Shown: piece by piece, positions 56,801-64,000 of the stretch
Position numbering within the stretch: position 1 is the first letter of the stretch
Layout: each line of letters begins with the position of its first letter
Source of the DNA: Mitsuaria sp. GD03876
GTDB lineage: Bacteria; Pseudomonadota; Gammaproteobacteria; Burkholderiales; Burkholderiaceae_C
DNA length: 64,000 nucleotides
Direction: 5' to 3'
Assembly (NCBI RefSeq): GCF_029840635.1
Contig: NZ_JAOCCU010000009.1
Location: forward strand, 89,826 to 153,825
The notes under the pieces: model-generated
Told to the model about the DNA's origin: nothing
The model's input: the letters and a program-made list of their open reading frames with translations, nothing else
Database searches by the model: none
Made by a program: the position numbers and the translations under genes

Positions 56801-56979
56801 CCGGCATCGAGTCGCTGGCGATGCCGCACCCAGCCTCGCCGGCGGGGCCGGTGGTGACGGTCAGCCTGGGCGTCGCGGCCTGCGTGCCCGACGAGGAACG
56901 CACGCTGGAGAGCCTCATCGCCGAGGCCGACGACGCGTTGTACGCGGCCAAGCGCGAAGGCCGCAACCGCGTGCGCTGA
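53845..56979 (+). CDS. Two-component-type propeller sensor fused to a GGDEF diguanylate cyclase
   Basis: The 1044-residue protein has an N-terminal signal/anchor (about residues 20-45), an Ala/Ser/Pro-rich linker, and a large periplasmic beta-propeller region (residues 90-700) made of Reg_prop repeats with the phrases GLPLNTVQALLQSRDGGLWIGTAGGLARFDG, DGLPTARLRTVAFDTAGTLWIATTGAGL and many more. A Y_Y_Y domain (about 720-810) and one transmembrane helix near residues 829-850 (WFHLLVGLACIGLFAGGVML) follow. The cytoplasmic GGDEF domain has an active GGEEF motif (961-965) and an inhibitory RAGD site (952-955). It makes cyclic di-GMP in response to a periplasmic signal. The ATG at 53845 gives the signal sequence. 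It follows rtcR but has no functional link to it. Confidence 0.93.
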   Translation: MTSDRSPLPFADFASPPLSRRGVVAWVLAGMAMLAAGSAPAAPVAQTAQGTAAASGASAASARKPAPSAASASAASAASPGAVAGGGDLADPVRAVSQYKIDLWQTEQGLPLNTVQALLQSRDGGLWIGTAGGLARFDGKRFVTFEASQSLEAASQPIFALLEDRQGRLWIGHPTGAVVYEHGRFRPAITKAQAGGRRIWSFAEGRDGAIWAAGDGGLVRWKEGQVKTFGPADGLPTARLRTVAFDTAGTLWIATTGAGLFAMTPDGKFKVFDASTGFPHPQVRFLLPDPEGGIWAATAGGGLVRLRGIDRPDQRIYTTADGLPSDHLTALTRDTHGDLWVGSWGAGVSRLRDGRFSTVSTGSGAGGGLAGSQIWTLMADREGSVWVGTWVDGLNRLRNRAFTVLGTPEGLSHDNVRSVVAARDGAIWAATSGGGLNRLQDGRITTLRQADGLPTDEISTLHEARDGSLWIGTYTAGLARRLPDGRLETFGAGSGLPGVEVRSIYEDRSGTLWVGTRTALARFNGTGFDVVTAPGLPNEGVAAILQDRAGALWFGTTGQGLVRWRDGQARHYTTADGLLSDWIIALKEDARGELWIGTNGEGINRLKGGRVGAIKPADGLWDGLSQVFLEDRAGQFWITCNRGFYRVARDDLDAFLDGRAKQVRSVGFGPGDTLRATSFAGNLQAAGAVDARGRVWLPSSAGLVVVDPERLPGGGAPPAVRIEQIRVDGEPLPADGQALDLPPGPVALSISLAASTLREADRVRFRFWMDGLSRGWTDVGNDRELTFPALSHGQYRLRLAASADGQRWREAETPLPVTVRPRFHETGWFHLLVGLACIGLFAGGVMLRMRQLRRRQIEMERLVAQRTEELRQANEHLKQLSFLDALTGLPNRRRFNEAADEEWRRARRAGTALGLVLVDVDAFKRYNDQMGHLKGDECLAAVGAVLGASIGRAGDLAARYGGEEFIVLLPGADRAAALQIAEHIRAGIESLAMPHPASPAGPVVTVSLGVAACVPDEERTLESLIAEADDALYAAKREGRNRVR

Positions 56980-57019
56980 ACAGGATTTCATTCCCGTGAA
57001 GCGGGCGACGGTGTACAAC

Positions 57020-57047
57020 CACGGACACCGCGTCACCCGTGTCCGTG
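57020..57047. other. 9-bp perfect inverted repeat CACGGACAC-N10-GTGTCCGTG
   Basis: The dyad lies 41 bases after the diguanylate cyclase stop and about 59 bases before the next small gene. It could be a terminator stem (without T run) or an operator for the small gene. Confidence 0.5.
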
Positions 57048-57105
57048 CGCGTTCCTCCTCCCCGCGCGCCTCGATCCGGCTTCCAGCGTCCGTCCGTTGC
57101 CGACC

Positions 57106-57351
57106 ATGCCGCCGACCATGCCGACCTCGCAGACCGTTCGCCAGCACAAGGGCCGCACCTACGTCCTCGATGCGCTCGGGCAGGGCCCCGGGCCGTGGCG
57201 AGGGCGTTTCGTCGTCAAGGGAGAGGAGGACGGCCACCTGGGCACCGCCTGGCATGAACTCGAGGACGAGTTCACCTCCCCCGACGAGGCCGTCGACCAT
57301 GCCGACCGCGTGGCGCGCCAGTACATCGCCACCTTTGCGGAACAAGCGTGA
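57106..57351 (+). CDS. Small hypothetical protein
   Basis: The 81-residue product (MPPTMPTSQTVRQHKG onwards, then RTYVLDALGQGPGPWRGRFVVKGEEDGHLGTAWHELEDEFTSPDEAVDHADRVARQYIATFAEQA) is not recognised. Its second half looks like a beta-hairpin followed by an amphipathic helix (DEAVDHADRVARQYIATFA). No strong ribosome binding site marks the start; an ATG at 57118 is an alternative giving 77 residues. It is probably soluble. It lies between the GGDEF gene and the chemoreceptor gene. Confidence 0.6.
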   Translation: MPPTMPTSQTVRQHKGRTYVLDALGQGPGPWRGRFVVKGEEDGHLGTAWHELEDEFTSPDEAVDHADRVARQYIATFAEQA

Positions 57352-57593
57352 GCAAACCTGAGCGTGCGCCGCCGGGCCAAGCCGCGTGCCCGGCCACGCG
57401 GGCGCGCCGGCTCCGCCTCGGCCACGCCCGCCGCGCGGGCCCTTCCTGAGCCGCGCGGGCAATGGCGCGGGCCGCGGGCCCGTGGGCATCGAGCTTGCCC
57501 ACGCCGCTGCGCCCATGGGTCCGGTGACATTCCACCCGGCCCGCGCATTGCCCCGTTCCGGGACTGACCGTGGGCTTTCAGGGAGAAAAGAAC

Positions 57594-59138
57594 ATGCCGA
57601 CGCTGTCCAACTTCAAGATCGGAACCCGGCTGGCCGCCGCGTTCGCGGTCGTCATCCTGCTGCTGCTGCTGGTCCTGGCGGTGGCGGTCTCGGTGCTCAA
57701 CCGCACCAGCGACACCATGGACCGGCTGGTCGACGATCGCTACGCGCAGATCTCGATCAGCGACGACATCAAGAATGTCGGGGACCAGGGTGTCATCGTC
57801 ATCGGGCGGCTGCTGATGGCCACCGATCCGGCGCAGGTCAAGCGCTACATGGACGAGTACGCCGCGGTGCGCGCCGCCAACACCGAGAACTTCGCCAAGT
57901 TCGAGAAGCTGCTCCACACCGACGAGGGCAAGGCCATCTTCGCCGAGCAGTCCGAGGCGCGGAAGGCGTACGGCGTCGCGGTGCGCAAGCTCTTCGACCT
58001 CATCGCCGCCGGCCAGCGCGAGGCGGCCATGGCCGTCTACCAGGGCGACATGGCGCAGCTGCAGGTGCGCTACTACGCGCTGATCGACAAGATGGTGGAT
58101 TACCAGGCCAAGGCGATGAGCGACGACGTCGCGCGCGCCAAGGACGACGCGCGCCTGTCCAAGCTGTGGATGGGCGTGGTGGCGGCGATCGCGGTGCTGC
58201 TGGGCGTCGCCACGGCGTACAGCATCACGCGCTCGATCACGCTGCGCATCCACGGCGCGATCGGGTTGGCGGAGGACGTCGCCCGGGGCGACCTCACGCC
58301 GCGCGACATGCCGCAGAGCAGCGACGAGATCGGCCGCCTGATCGCCGCGCTGCAGCACATGGTGCGCAGCCTGCACCGCATCGTCTCCGAGGTGCGGCAG
58401 GGCGCGGACACGATCTCGGCGGCGGCGCGCGAGGTCGCGCAGGGCAACGCCGACCTGTCGGCGCGCACCGAGGCGCAGGCCAGCGCGCTGCAGCAGACCG
58501 CCTCGGCGATGGAGCAGCTGACCGCGGCGGTGCGCATGAGCGCCGACAACGCCGACCAGGCCAACGCCAGCGCGGCGTCGGCCTCCGAGGTCGCCAGCGC
58601 CGGCGGCAAGGCGGTGGGCGAGGTCGTCGCGACGATGAGCTCCATCTCCGCGTCCTCGCAGCGCATCGGCGAGATCATCGGCACGATCGACGGCATCGCC
58701 TTCCAGACCAACATCCTGGCGCTCAATGCCGCGGTCGAGGCGGCGCGGGCGGGCGAACACGGGCGCGGTTTCGCGGTCGTCGCCTCCGAGGTGCGGGCGC
58801 TGGCGCAGCGCTCGGCCAGCGCGGCGCGGGAGATCAAGGGGCTGATCGTCGCCTCGACCGAGCAGGTCGGCGCGGGCAGCCGGCTGGTCGAGCAGGCCGG
58901 ATCGACGATGACGCAGGTCGTCTCCGGCATCCAGCGCGTCAGCGGCGTCGTGGCCGAGATCAGCGCCTCCAGCCGCGAGCAGAGCATGGGCATCGAGCAG
59001 GTCAATGCGGCCATCATGCAGATGGACGACACGACGCAGAAGAACGCCGCGATGGTCGAGCAGAGCACCGCCTCGGCCAAGGCGCTCGAGGACGAGGCGG
59101 CCCATCTCAACAACGCGGTACGGGCCTTCGTGCTGTAG
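57594..59138 (+). CDS. Methyl-accepting chemotaxis protein
   Basis: The 514-residue receptor has TM1 at residues 9-32, a periplasmic helical-bundle sensor (about 33-188; [31 protein letters not shown] onwards), TM2 at about 189-209 ([21 protein letters not shown]), HAMP, and the signalling domain. The hairpin tip is [49 protein letters not shown] near residues 361-410. The 4-helix sensor with a conserved [21 protein letters not shown] pattern is the 4HB_MCP type. It lacks a C-terminal pentapeptide for CheR/CheB. AGGGAGAAAAG precedes the ATG. The E1-like gene starts 12 bases after its stop. Confidence 0.95.
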   Translation: MPTLSNFKIGTRLAAAFAVVILLLLLVLAVAVSVLNRTSDTMDRLVDDRYAQISISDDIKNVGDQGVIVIGRLLMATDPAQVKRYMDEYAAVRAANTENFAKFEKLLHTDEGKAIFAEQSEARKAYGVAVRKLFDLIAAGQREAAMAVYQGDMAQLQVRYYALIDKMVDYQAKAMSDDVARAKDDARLSKLWMGVVAAIAVLLGVATAYSITRSITLRIHGAIGLAEDVARGDLTPRDMPQSSDEIGRLIAALQHMVRSLHRIVSEVRQGADTISAAAREVAQGNADLSARTEAQASALQQTASAMEQLTAAVRMSADNADQANASAASASEVASAGGKAVGEVVATMSSISASSQRIGEIIGTIDGIAFQTNILALNAAVEAARAGEHGRGFAVVASEVRALAQRSASAAREIKGLIVASTEQVGAGSRLVEQAGSTMTQVVSGIQRVSGVVAEISASSREQSMGIEQVNAAIMQMDDTTQKNAAMVEQSTASAKALEDEAAHLNNAVRAFVL

Positions 59139-59150
59139 CGGGAGCCGCCC

Positions 59151-61769
59151 ATGAACGATCGCATCAAGGAGGGCGCCGCGTCGCCCGGCAATGCCGACCA
59201 TCGCTGGCGGCCCGAGGTCCTCGCCTTCATCGAGGCCCATCGTCGCGACGGCCATCGCGGCGCGCGGCTCGATCCGCTGGGGCTGTCCCGGCCGGCGGAC
59301 CTCACGCTGCTCGACCCGCGGCGCTTCGGCCTGCAGCCCGGCGACTGGCTGTCGCCGGCGGGCACGCCGCTGTGGAGCGCGCGCACCGTCGGCGACCTCG
59401 ACCGCGCGCTCAAGGCCATCTATTGCGGCGGCCTGGCGCTGGACGCCAGCGCGGTGCGCGACGCGACACGGCGCGACTGGCTCTTCCACGAGATGGAGTC
59501 CGCGCCGCCCGCGCCGGACGGCGCCGCGCAACGCCTGGCGCTGCTAGAGCGGCTGATCCGCGCGCAGGGCTGGGAGGAGCACGTCGCCCAGGCCTTCCCG
59601 CATGCGAAGCGTTTCTCGCTGGAAGGCAACGAGACGCTGATCCCGCTGCTGGACGCGCTCTGCGCGGCGGCGGCCGACCAGGGCGTGCGGCGCATCTTCC
59701 TGGGCATGCCGCACCGCGGCCGGGTCAACGTGCTGGTCAACCTGATGGGCGTGGCGCCGGCGCGGGTGCTGGACTACTTCGACCCCAAGTCGCCGCATCC
59801 GGAGCTGCACACCGACCTCGTCTACCACCTCGGCGCCGAGCGCGAGCTCGACACGCCCAACGGCCGCGTCACGCTGATGCTGACGCACAACCCCTCGCAC
59901 CTGCAGAGCGTGCATCCGGTCCTCACCGGCCTTGCGCGCGCCTGCCAGGACGCGCTCAGCCGCGAGCGCGCGGACCAGGACGGCCGGCGGCTGGTGCTGC
60001 CGCTGATGCTGCACGGCGACGCGGCCTTCGCGGGGCAGGGCGTGGTCATGGAGACGCTGATGCTGGGCAACAAGCCGGGCTACACCGTCGGCGGCACGGT
60101 GCACGTGATCATCAACAACCAGGTCGGTTTCACCGAGCCCAACCCGATGAGCGCCTGGCCGGCGCAGTACTGCACCGACGTCACCCGCATGGTCGACGCG
60201 CCGGTCCTGCGCGTGAACGCCGACGAGCCCGAGCAGGCGCTGCGCGCCGCCGCGATCGCGCTGGCCTGGCGCGCGCGCTTCGGCAGCGACATCGTCATCG
60301 ACCTGATCGGCTACCGGCGGCTGGGGCATTCGGAAAGCGACGTGCCGGCGCTCACGCGGCCCCGCATCCACGCGCTCATGCAGACGCATCCGACCATCGT
60401 CGACCGCTACGCCGCCGCGCTGCGCGCCGACGGCGTGGTGCCGCCCGACACCGACATGGCCTCGCACGTCACGCATGGACGCGTGCGGGCGCACCAGGCC
60501 TTCGCGGACCCGGCGATCCCGGACGACGACGACGGCCCCACGCCCTTGCGCCGCCCCGGCGAGGTGCCGGCCATCGATGCCGCGGGCATCCAGGCGCTGA
60601 TCGGGCCGATGACGGCCTGGCCCGAGCGCTTCGAGCCGCACGCGATGGTGCGCACGCTGGCGGAGCACTGGCGGCGCATGGCCGGCCTTGCCGAGCCGCC
60701 GCTGCCGGCGGACTGGTGCTTCGCGGAGAACCTCGCCTACGCGACGATCCTGCGCGGCGGGCTGAACGTGCGCGTCTCCGGCATGGACGTGCGGCGCGGC
60801 ACCTTCCTGCATCGCCAGGCGGTGTGGACCTCGCAGGACACGGCGGCGGCCGACGGCGCGCCGATGGACTTCGTGCCGCTGCGCCAGGTGGCCAACGGCA
60901 GCGGGGACGCGGGCCGCTTCGACATCTTCAACTCGCCGCTGTCGGAGGAGGCGGTGCTCGGTTTCGAGTACGGCTACAGCGTCGGCGCGGCCCGCACGCT
61001 GACCGTGTGGGAGGCGCAGTTCGGCGACTTCGTCAACGGCGCGCAGGTCTTCGTCGACCAGTACATCAGCTCGGGCGAGGAGAAGTGGGGCGACACCTCC
61101 TCGCTGGCGGTGCTCCTGCCGCATGGCAACGAGGGCATCGGGCCGGACCACTCCAGTGGCTACCTCAGCCGCTTCCTGCAGCTGTGCGGCGAGGACAACC
61201 TGCGCGTCGCCTGTCCGTCGACGGCGGCGCAGTGGTTCCACCTGCTGCGACGCCAGGCCTTCGACACCTTGCGCAAGCCGCTGATCGTCATGTCGCCCAA
61301 GGGCACGCTGTACTGGGAGAAGGCGTCGCACGCGTCGATCGGCGACCTCACCGGCGGGCGTTTCCAGACCGTCATCGACGATGCCGCGGTCGAGTCGCCG
61401 CGGCAGGTCGAGCGCCTGCTGCTGTGCAGCGGCAAGGTGTATTACGACCTGGAGCGGGGCCGGCGGTCGGTGGCGCGGGCGGACCTGGCGCTGGCGCGCA
61501 TCGAGCAGTTCTATCCGTTCCCCGAGGAGGAACTGGTGGCGCTGCTGGCGCGGTATCCGTCGCTGGTGGAGATCACCTGGGTGCAGGAGGAGCACCGCCA
61601 GCAGGGCGCGTGGTCCTTCATCCGCGAGCAGATGGAGGCGGTGATGCCGCCGCATGCGCGGCTGCGCTGCGTGGCGCGTCGCGCCAACGGCTGCGGCGCG
61701 ACCTCCTCGCATGCCCTCCATCAGCTCGAGCAGGTGGAACTCGTCGCGCGAGCCCTCGGCGAAGCCTGA
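59151..61769 (+). CDS. Orphan 2-oxoglutarate dehydrogenase E1-like (SucA/DHTKD1-type) decarboxylase
   Basis: The 872-residue thiamine-diphosphate enzyme has the E1 landmarks: LDPLGL near residues 41-46, RFSLEGNETLIPLLDAL, GMPHRGRVNVLVNLMG (about 188), THNPSHLQSVHP, TPP motif HGDAAFAGQG...HVIINNQVGFT, and the C-terminal transketolase part SEEAVLGFEYGYSVG. It would decarboxylate 2-oxoglutarate or 2-oxoadipate. It is shorter than SucA (about 930): only some 40 residues precede LDPLGL, so the YLSGAN-type N-terminal segment that anchors E1 to E2 is missing. No E2 or E3 gene is nearby. It follows the MCP by 12 bases with GGGAG upstream and is therefore translationally linked to a chemoreceptor. Confidence 0.9.
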   Translation: MNDRIKEGAASPGNADHRWRPEVLAFIEAHRRDGHRGARLDPLGLSRPADLTLLDPRRFGLQPGDWLSPAGTPLWSARTVGDLDRALKAIYCGGLALDASAVRDATRRDWLFHEMESAPPAPDGAAQRLALLERLIRAQGWEEHVAQAFPHAKRFSLEGNETLIPLLDALCAAAADQGVRRIFLGMPHRGRVNVLVNLMGVAPARVLDYFDPKSPHPELHTDLVYHLGAERELDTPNGRVTLMLTHNPSHLQSVHPVLTGLARACQDALSRERADQDGRRLVLPLMLHGDAAFAGQGVVMETLMLGNKPGYTVGGTVHVIINNQVGFTEPNPMSAWPAQYCTDVTRMVDAPVLRVNADEPEQALRAAAIALAWRARFGSDIVIDLIGYRRLGHSESDVPALTRPRIHALMQTHPTIVDRYAAALRADGVVPPDTDMASHVTHGRVRAHQAFADPAIPDDDDGPTPLRRPGEVPAIDAAGIQALIGPMTAWPERFEPHAMVRTLAEHWRRMAGLAEPPLPADWCFAENLAYATILRGGLNVRVSGMDVRRGTFLHRQAVWTSQDTAAADGAPMDFVPLRQVANGSGDAGRFDIFNSPLSEEAVLGFEYGYSVGAARTLTVWEAQFGDFVNGAQVFVDQYISSGEEKWGDTSSLAVLLPHGNEGIGPDHSSGYLSRFLQLCGEDNLRVACPSTAAQWFHLLRRQAFDTLRKPLIVMSPKGTLYWEKASHASIGDLTGGRFQTVIDDAAVESPRQVERLLLCSGKVYYDLERGRRSVARADLALARIEQFYPFPEEELVALLARYPSLVEITWVQEEHRQQGAWSFIREQMEAVMPPHARLRCVARRANGCGATSSHALHQLEQVELVARALGEA

Positions 61770-61772
61770 CAA

Positions 61773-61838
61773 AGGCCCGAACACCAGGGCCCGCATACCC
61801 AGGCCCGCATCCCCGGGCCCGAACACCAAGGCCCGATG
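61773..61838. repeat. 14-bp tandem repeats (AGGCCCGAACACCA type), about 4.5 copies
   Basis: Units start at 61773, 61787, 61801, 61815 and (partial) 61829: AGGCCCGAACACCA, GGGCCCGCATACCC, AGGCCCGCATCCCC, GGGCCCGAACACCA, AGGCCCGATG. They follow the stop of the E1-like gene by three bases. No protein or RNA role is evident. Confidence 0.85.
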
Positions 61839-61957
61839 TCAGCGAGTGCTTGTGGGGCCGGAATGATGCTGGGGGTTCCCGGAGGGACGCCCCCTGCATC
61901 GTGAAGAGCCCGCGCCTGGCATCCCGAGGTCAAGCGACCGTGGCAGACGCGCCTCTT

Positions 61958-62350
61958 TCACTGCCCGAGCGAATCGGTGCGCCGCCAGCTCGACCCGCTC
62001 CCTCGCCCCTGCGCTTGAGGCCGGCCGAGTTGCATGATTTCGATGGCATGGCAGGCCGCCTCGGTGGCGTAGGTGAGCGCTTCGTTCTCGGTCGCCCAGG
62101 CCGTGTCGACGGGAGGATGGACGACGTCTTGAGCGCCTGCCTGCGGAGCCTCCATTTCTCCCTCCGGTTCGAGCTGATTCCCGAAGGCGTCGTTCGCGGC
62201 CGGGCCGCCGCCGAGGAAGTCGTGGTCGGAGGCGTCGCTGCGGCGCCGTCCGGCGTCGAGCAGTTGGTAGTGGCCGAGGTAGGCGCCTCCGGGGGCGGGG
62301 GTGGATTCGACGCGGTAGTTGACGCCGCGGTATTGGCCTTCGCGTTGCAT
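61958..62350 (-). CDS. Hypothetical protein
   Basis: The 130-residue protein (MQREGQYRGVNYRVESTPAPGGAYLGHYQLLDAGRRR at the start) is not recognised by name. The opening looks like a small beta-sheet unit with conserved aromatics; the middle is acidic and flexible, and ATENEALTYATEAACHAIEIMQLG is a helix typical of small DUF proteins. The tail is Gly/Ser/Arg-rich. AGGAGAAACCCTC gives a good ribosome binding site for the ATG at 62348-62350, so the gene is credible. It is divergent from the GAF-GGDEF gene, 187 bases away. Confidence 0.65.
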   Translation of the reverse strand: MQREGQYRGVNYRVESTPAPGGAYLGHYQLLDAGRRRSDASDHDFLGGGPAANDAFGNQLEPEGEMEAPQAGAQDVVHPPVDTAWATENEALTYATEAACHAIEIMQLGRPQAQGRGSGSSWRRTDSLGQ

Positions 62351-62537
62351 GAGGGTTTCTCCTGGAGTTTTCCGCTGGTGCGACGGAGAACCAGCGGCAA
62401 TCGCCTTGCCCGAGCGACGGCTTGCGGGGGTTTTGGCGACAAACCGGCGGACGGCAGCGGTGTCATGACGGACGGCGTCCGGCACGAGTTCGCAGTTGTG
62501 ACAACATCGGCGAATTCCGCCCTCCGATCCTCCCAAC

Positions 62538-63632
62538 TTGTCGGTTTCGATCTTGGATGCCCTGCTTGCCCGCTTGACGTCGACCGTCCCCGTCGCCCGG
62601 AACCTGGAACAGCTCACCCGGCCCTTGCTGGACATGCTGGGCACGGTCACCGGCCTGGAGTCCACCTACCTGACCACGATCGACCTGCGGGCCGGCCAGC
62701 AGCATGTGCTGCTGGCGCGCAACGCGGGCACGATGACGATCCCGGAGGGGTTGACGGTCGCCTGGTCGGACACGCTGTGCAAGCGGGCGCTGGACGCCGG
62801 GCGCATGGCCACCAGCGACGTGGCGGACTGCTGGGGCGATTCGGACGCCGCGCGACAGCTCGGCATCCAGACCTATGTGAGCGCGCCGGTGCGCGACGAC
62901 GGCGGGGAGTTGCTCGGCACGCTGTGTGCTGCGAGCGCCGAGCGCCGCCCGATCGGCCCGGACGCGGAATCGCTGCTGCGCTTGTTCTCGACGCTGGTGA
63001 GCCAGTTCCTGCAGCGCGAGCGGCTGGTGGCCGACCTGCGCGCCGCCAACGAGCAGTTGACGACCTACGCGCTGACCGACGCGCTGACCGGCCTGCCGAA
63101 CCGCCGCGCGCTGTTCGACGAGTTGCAGCGGCAGTTGCAGCGCGCCGCCCGCGACGGCACCTGCGTGCTGCTGGGCTGCATCGACCTGGACGGGTTCAAG
63201 GCGGTCAACGACCAGCTGGGCCACCACCGCGGCGACCTGTTCCTGCGCGACATGTCGCAGCGCTTGATGCTGGAGCTGCGCGGCTCCGACATGCTGGCCC
63301 GGATGGGCGGCGACGAGTTCGTCGTCGTCGGCCCGGGCGTGAGCCTGGGCGGGATGCCGCGGTCGGCCGGACCGCTGATCGAGCAGGGCGAGCCCGCGCT
63401 GGCGGCGCGCACGCTGGAGCAGCGCGCCGCGCTGGCCAGCGTCGGCCGTTTCGAGCTGGACGGGCAGGCGCTGCAGTACGCCGGCGCCAGTGTCGGCGTG
63501 GTCGCGCTCGATCCGTCGCGCGTCGGCGCCGAGGAGGCGCTTCAGTTCGCCGACGAGCGCATGTACGAGGTCAAGCGCGCGCGGCGCCGCAGCGTCATCG
63601 TGCCGGCGGTGATCTCGCAGGCGGCGGATTGA
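62538..63632 (+). CDS. GAF-GGDEF diguanylate cyclase
   Basis: The roughly 364-residue protein has an N-terminal GAF domain (residues 20-165; LLDMLGTVTGLESTYLTTIDLRAGQQHVLLARNAG, VCTD-like TSDVADCWGDSDAARQLGIQTYVSAPVRDDGGELLGTLCAAS) and a C-terminal GGDEF domain. Active-site GGDEF is at residues 257-261, with the inhibitory RGSD five residues before it. It makes cyclic di-GMP and has no membrane segment. No ATG or ribosome binding site is visible at the start of the protein; TTG at 62538 (or at 62553) is the best start. The GAF domain probably binds a small ligand or phytochrome-type cofactor is absent. Confidence 0.9.
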   Translation: MSVSILDALLARLTSTVPVARNLEQLTRPLLDMLGTVTGLESTYLTTIDLRAGQQHVLLARNAGTMTIPEGLTVAWSDTLCKRALDAGRMATSDVADCWGDSDAARQLGIQTYVSAPVRDDGGELLGTLCAASAERRPIGPDAESLLRLFSTLVSQFLQRERLVADLRAANEQLTTYALTDALTGLPNRRALFDELQRQLQRAARDGTCVLLGCIDLDGFKAVNDQLGHHRGDLFLRDMSQRLMLELRGSDMLARMGGDEFVVVGPGVSLGGMPRSAGPLIEQGEPALAARTLEQRAALASVGRFELDGQALQYAGASVGVVALDPSRVGAEEALQFADERMYEVKRARRRSVIVPAVISQAAD

Positions 63633-63653
63633 CCCGCGCCGCGGCCGGCGCCG

Positions 63654-64000
63654 TCAGCGCGGCCGCGCGACCAGCAGCTTCTCGATGAGCAGGTCCACGT
63701 CCACCGGCTTGGCCAGGTGGTCGTCGAAGCCCGCGGCGATCGCCGCGTCGCGGTCCTGCAGCGTCGCCAGGCCCGTCAGCGCGACCGCGTACAGCGGCGT
63801 TTCCTCGCCGTTGGCGCGTTCGCGCTCGCGCAGCCGGCGGATCAGCGCGTAGCCATCTTCGCCGGGCATGGCCACGTCGCTGACCAGCGCCTGTGGCGGC
63901 GCGCGGTCCGGCGTGTCGGCGCTCTGGTGCCAGCCGGCCTCGACCGACCCGGCGGTGCGCACGTCGGCGCCGGCCAGCTCGAGCAGATGTCCCAGCGCCT
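63654..64000 (-). CDS. Receiver domain protein, cut by the window edge
   Basis: The visible 115 residues are the C-terminal part of a response-regulator receiver: ALGHLLELAGADV, the phosphoacceptor Asp in QALVSDVAMPGEDGYALIRRLRERE, the Thr in AVALTGLATLQDRDAAIAAGFDDHLAKPVDVDLLIEKL with the conserved Lys in AKP. The frame is open to the right edge, so the protein continues beyond the window and is probably a hybrid histidine kinase ending in this receiver. It is convergent with the GAF-GGDEF gene, whose stop is 21 bases away. Confidence 0.88.
   Translation of the reverse strand, partial: ALGHLLELAGADVRTAGSVEAGWHQSADTPDRAPPQALVSDVAMPGEDGYALIRRLRERERANGEETPLYAVALTGLATLQDRDAAIAAGFDDHLAKPVDVDLLIEKLLVARPR

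Noticed and set aside
53824..57516. A 1230-residue minus-strand open frame opposite the propeller-GGDEF gene
   Set aside because: It is antisense shadow of a strongly codon-biased gene, with low-complexity composition and no start signal.
57386..63688. A 2100-residue open frame spanning the MCP, E1-like and GAF-GGDEF genes
   Set aside because: It is a high-GC shadow in another frame: Arg/Ala/Gly/Pro-rich, without domains, while the other frames hold well-recognised proteins.

Overview
This window is high-GC DNA (around 70% in most genes) with dense, short-spaced genes on both strands. It looks like a chromosomal segment of a Burkholderiales betaproteobacterium. The evidence is a Gram-negative porin of the Burkholderiales type, a short 280-residue flagellin, many LysR regulators paired with divergent enzymes, a MacAB-type exporter, a KatG, and a sigma-54-controlled Rtc RNA-repair cluster. 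A Roseateles/Mitsuaria-like relative is plausible but is inferred only from protein resemblance. No rRNA, tRNA, CRISPR array, transposase or integrase was seen.

Layout. 0.4-7.5 kb: HI0933-type flavoprotein, LprI-like secreted protein, porin, LysR, a 4-oxalomesaconate-hydratase-like amidohydrolase, a YitT membrane protein and an orphan. 7.5-11.5 kb: an SDR/tautomerase pair divergent from a LysR, then an XRE regulator divergent from an epimerase-like reductase. 11.5-18.4 kb: a membrane-anchored orphan, 1-Cys peroxiredoxin, an outer-membrane barrel, a lower-GC NYN-domain gene, katG, and then a compact two-gene module. That module is a winged-helix/nucleotidyltransferase fusion overlapping a small HEPN-like ORF, preceded by four exact 20-bp tandem operator-like repeats. 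It is the best candidate for an undescribed regulatory or toxin-antitoxin system. 18.4-28.3 kb: CAP lipoprotein, SDR, GlxA-type regulator, a four-gene minus-strand run (wHTH protein with a hypervariable Gly-Asp linker, beta-propeller, DUF899, membrane protein), TetR with a clear operator, reductase, MBL-fold lipoprotein and glutaredoxin. 28.3-34 kb: methyltransferase, two paralogous divergent LysR genes, flagellin, a chalcone-isomerase-like protein and an outer-membrane protein. 34-42.6 kb: hybrid histidine kinase plus VOC protein, then a complete tripartite exporter operon (TolC-like, MacA-like, MacB-like). 42.7-47.9 kb: redox enzymes with a LysR. 48-53.8 kb: the RNA-repair cluster rtcR < > rtcB-HEAT-rtcA with a consensus sigma-54 promoter. 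53.8-64 kb: signalling genes (Reg_prop-GGDEF, MCP, GAF-GGDEF, receiver) and an orphan 2-oxoglutarate dehydrogenase E1-like enzyme directly behind the MCP.

How the genes work together. The recurring logic is local control: a regulator sits head-to-head with, or just upstream of, the enzyme(s) it probably controls (3827/2581/4903, 8635/8502, 10464/10592, 24847/25577, 45765/45901). The rtc genes form one stress-induced RNA-repair unit with an added HEAT-repeat protein. The 37.6-42.3 kb genes form one efflux machine. A separate oddity is that three genes end in 11-12 bp tandem repeats that copy the stop codon several times.
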